48,709 nucleotides of DNA from an uncultured bacterium (GTDB lineage: Bacteria; Bacillota; Limnochordia; DTU080; JAAYLA01): assembly GCA_937983075.1 (NCBI GenBank), contig CALKAQ010000181.1, positions 1 to 48,709 of the forward strand, in the 5' to 3' direction. A model generated the notes under the pieces. The model saw only the letters and a list, made by a program, of their open reading frames with translations. It had not been told where the DNA came from and did no database searches. Positions 46,319 to 48,709 of this stretch are shown here, piece by piece (within the stretch, counting starts at the first letter, position 1; the number at the start of each line of letters is the position of its first letter). Both the position numbers and the translations under genes were made by a program.

Positions 46319-48709
46319 TCAGACGCTTTTTACTTCGCTCGCCAACAGCTTTTCGGCTTCAGCCAGCGCTTCAGACAGCCGTTCGGGAGCTTTGCCGCCC
46401 GCTTGCGCCATTTCGGCGTGACCTCCACCGCCGCCCTCGATTAAAGGTGCAATGCGGCGGACAATGTCGTTCGCTTTCAGGCCCCTTTCGGCTACGTCCT
46501 TGGTTACCATGACGACCAGTTGCGCTTTCCCCGCGCCGGCGCTTCCCAGTACGATGGCCGCACTGCCCAGTCGCTGCCGCAACTGATCGCCCATTTTGCG
46601 CAGGGCGTCCATATCGGCGCCTTCGACTTGGGCCGTCAGTACCTTCATGCCGCCGACGTCTCGGGCTTCCTGCACGAGCTCGGCGGTTTGAGCGCTCGAG
46701 AGACGGTCTTTGAGCGAAGAAACCTCCCGCTCGAGCGATTTGAGTTGGGCAACCAGGCGCTCAACCTGACGCGGCACCTCCAAAGGCGCGACTTGCAGGC
46801 GCCGAGCGGCGAGGTGTAAAGCGTCCTCTTGTTCACGGACGAATCGGTGTGCCTTGTCTCCGGTTACGGCCTCAATGCGGCGCACTCCGGAGGCGACCCC
46901 TGTTTCAGCGACGATCTTGAACAGTCCCAAATCACCACTGGAACGCACATGGGTACCGCCGCAGAGTTCTTTGCTGTATTCACCGATGCTGACAACCCGG
47001 ACGCGATCGCCGTACTTCTCGCCGAAAAGTGCGATGGCTCCGGCTTTGGTTGCTTCCTCAAATGTCGTTTCAGCGGTTGTCACCGGCAAATTTTCCAAAA
47101 TACGGGCATTCACCCGTTCTTCAATCGCCGCGATTTCTTCGGGCGTCAGCGGTTGAAAATGTGTGAAGTCGAACCGAAGGCGGTCGGGCGCCACCAACGA
47201 TCCCGCTTGCTTCGCGTGGCTGCCGACGATTTCGTGCAACGCTTTATGCAACAAATGGGTACCCGTATGATTGCGGGCGGTGTCCCATCGGTCTTTTGCA
47301 TCGACGGTAGCAACTACGGAATCTCCTTCCGACAGCTCACCCGAAACGATCCGGCCCCGATGGAGGATCACACCGTTGCCGACACGCTTCACGTCGCTGA
47401 TTTGAATGACCCCGTTGCGTCCCGTAATGGTACCGTTGTCGGCGATTTGGCCGCCGCCTTCAGGATAAAACGGCGTCGAGTCGAGAACCACTTCGATTTC
47501 CTCGTTGAATTCCGCCGCAACGCGTTCCACACGCTCACCTCGGGCGAGCAATGCAAGCACCTTGGCTTCCGCCTCAGTTTGTTCGTAGCCGAGGAATGTG
47601 GTCGCCGGAAGTTCGAGATTCGCCAGCGATGAATCGCTCATGTCTCCGAGGTAGCCCGTCTGCGTCCGGGCAGCCCGTGCCTGGGTGCGCTGGCGTTCCA
47701 TCGCTGCCTGGAAGCCGGTTTGATCGACGGTGAACCCATGTGCAGCCGCAATTTCCTCGGTCAACTCGAAAGGGAACCCATACGTGTCGTAGAGGCGAAA
47801 CGCTTCGTCGCCTGGAATTTCGGTTTTGCCTTCGCTTTCGAGCTGATGAATGAGTCGGTTCAACAGATCGATCCCTTGATCCAACGTTTCATGGAACCGC
47901 GCCTCTTCAATTGCGATGACCCGCGCGATGGTGTCGAAATCTTCGATGAGCTGCGGATAGGTGCCACCGAGCTGCTTGGCGACCTCTTGGGCCACTTGCG
48001 CCAAGAAGGCGTCTTCAATTCCCAACAGGCGGGCGTGACGCGCCGCACGGCGCAGTAAACGCCGCAATACATAACCGCGCCCCTCGTTGCTCGGCAACAC
48101 CCCGTCCATAATGAGCAAAGCGACGCCGCGCATGTGGTCGGTGATGACACGCAGGCTGACGTCGGTTTCATGGTCTTCGCCGTAGTTGACGCCGGCCGCG
48201 TTTGCAATGAAGTCGACAATCGGGCGGATGCTGTCGATTTCAAAAATGCTGCCGACACCCTGCAAAAAGGCCGCGGTTCGCTCAAGCCCCATGCCGGTGT
48301 CGATGCCCTTGTTCTTCAAGGGGTGCAGATTGCCCTCGGCGTCTTGGTTGTACTGAATGAAGACGAGGTTCCAGATTTCAAAGAAACGCTCGCAGCGACT
48401 GCAGCCCGGCCGGCAGTCCGGCTCCCCGCAGCCGAATGGTTCACCGCGGTCGACGTAAATTTCGGAACATGGACCGCACGGGCCGACACCGATTTCCCAA
48501 AAATTATCTTCTCGTCCCAGACGGACGATGCGATCCGCCGGAAGCCCGACTACCCGTGTCCAAATGTCGAAAGCTTCATCGTCTTCGTGATAGATGGTTG
48601 CCCATAAATCGTCCGGCGAAAGTTCAAGGTGCTGCGTGACGAATTCCCACGCCCACTCGATGGCCTCTTTCTTAAAATAGTCACCAAAAGAGAAGTTCCC
48701 GAGCATCTC
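46319..48709 (-). CDS. alaS: alanyl-tRNA synthetase (N-terminus beyond the window)
   Basis: Some 796 residues of AlaRS are present, and the frame stays open to the window edge, where it reads EMLGNFSFGDYF, a conserved stretch near residue 85 of a full-length enzyme (about 880 aa). The visible parts are the rest of the class II core (DTGMGLERTAAFLQG), the editing domain with NHTGTHLLHKAL and CGGTHVRSSGDLG zinc ligands, and the C-terminal C-Ala domain (GGGGHAEMAQAGGKAPE). It is followed by ireB after 100 nt in which I see no promoter or terminator. Confidence 0.97.
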   Translation of the reverse strand, partial: EMLGNFSFGDYFKKEAIEWAWEFVTQHLELSPDDLWATIYHEDDEAFDIWTRVVGLPADRIVRLGREDNFWEIGVGPCGPCSEIYVDRGEPFGCGEPDCRPGCSRCERFFEIWNLVFIQYNQDAEGNLHPLKNKGIDTGMGLERTAAFLQGVGSIFEIDSIRPIVDFIANAAGVNYGEDHETDVSLRVITDHMRGVALLIMDGVLPSNEGRGYVLRRLLRRAARHARLLGIEDAFLAQVAQEVAKQLGGTYPQLIEDFDTIARVIAIEEARFHETLDQGIDLLNRLIHQLESEGKTEIPGDEAFRLYDTYGFPFELTEEIAAAHGFTVDQTGFQAAMERQRTQARAARTQTGYLGDMSDSSLANLELPATTFLGYEQTEAEAKVLALLARGERVERVAAEFNEEIEVVLDSTPFYPEGGGQIADNGTITGRNGVIQISDVKRVGNGVILHRGRIVSGELSEGDSVVATVDAKDRWDTARNHTGTHLLHKALHEIVGSHAKQAGSLVAPDRLRFDFTHFQPLTPEEIAAIEERVNARILENLPVTTAETTFEEATKAGAIALFGEKYGDRVRVVSIGEYSKELCGGTHVRSSGDLGLFKIVAETGVASGVRRIEAVTGDKAHRFVREQEDALHLAARRLQVAPLEVPRQVERLVAQLKSLEREVSSLKDRLSSAQTAELVQEARDVGGMKVLTAQVEGADMDALRKMGDQLRQRLGSAAIVLGSAGAGKAQLVVMVTKDVAERGLKANDIVRRIAPLIEGGGGGHAEMAQAGGKAPERLSEALAEAEKLLASEVKSV

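Overview
The window is one continuous stretch of chromosome from an endospore-forming member of the Firmicutes/Bacilli. Essentially every gene is read on the minus strand, so transcription runs from high to low coordinates. Sporulation genes are present throughout: sigK, the whole spoIIIA operon, spoIVB, spo0A and dpaAB. GC content is moderately high, and many genes start at TTG or GTG behind strong GGAGG Shine-Dalgarno sequences. The order xseA-xseB-ispA-[large RNA]-oapA-dxs-tlyA-nadK-argR-recN-spoIVB-spo0A is that of Bacilli that carry OLE RNA, which are mostly thermophiles, alkaliphiles or anaerobes. An Alicyclobacillaceae-like or other deep-branching, perhaps thermophilic, Bacilli lineage is plausible, but the sequence does not settle genus.

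In transcription order (right to left): (1) 48.7-41.6 kb: alaS (cut by the window edge), ireB, an FtsA/PilM-like actin fold ATPase, a single-pass membrane protein with a baseplate-J-like extracytoplasmic part, ruvX, a DUF1292 protein with a His-Asp tail, and an uninterrupted sigK whose ribosome-binding site and start codon lie inside a long hairpin. (2) 41.4-35.2 kb: yqeG, aroC-aroK-aroB-aroQ, an Xaa-Pro peptidase, efp, and a zinc-ribbon protein closed by a terminator. (3) 35.1-29.8 kb: spoIIIAA-AH behind a recognisable sigma-E type promoter. (4) 29.7-22.2 kb: accB-accC, asp23-amaP, nusB, a TsaD-like protein, a small membrane protein, xseA-xseB and ispA.

(5) 22.2-20.9 kb: a roughly 615-nt structured non-coding RNA with its own sigma-A promoter and an 11-bp helix joining its two ends. 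It is followed directly by a four-TM protein with a D-x3-D motif. This is read as OLE RNA plus oapA. (6) 20.9-12.8 kb: dxs, tlyA, nadK, argR, recN, spoIVB (with terminator) and spo0A. (7) 12.7-9.2 kb: steA-steB plus a family-2 glycosyltransferase and an MraY/WecA-like phosphoglycosyl transferase, a compact envelope/division cluster. (8) 9.1-0 kb: a DinG-type helicase, a tandem-domain polysaccharide deacetylase, an M16 peptidase, dut, ymxH, a glycine-rich stress protein, dapB, and dpaA-dpaB with a candidate sigma-K promoter. At the left edge there are a few codons that look like the start of an aspartokinase with a broken frame.

The points most worth following up are the OLE RNA/OapA locus, the sigK translation-blocking hairpin, the FtsA-like/baseplate-J-like pair between ireB and ruvX, and the two-domain deacetylase.
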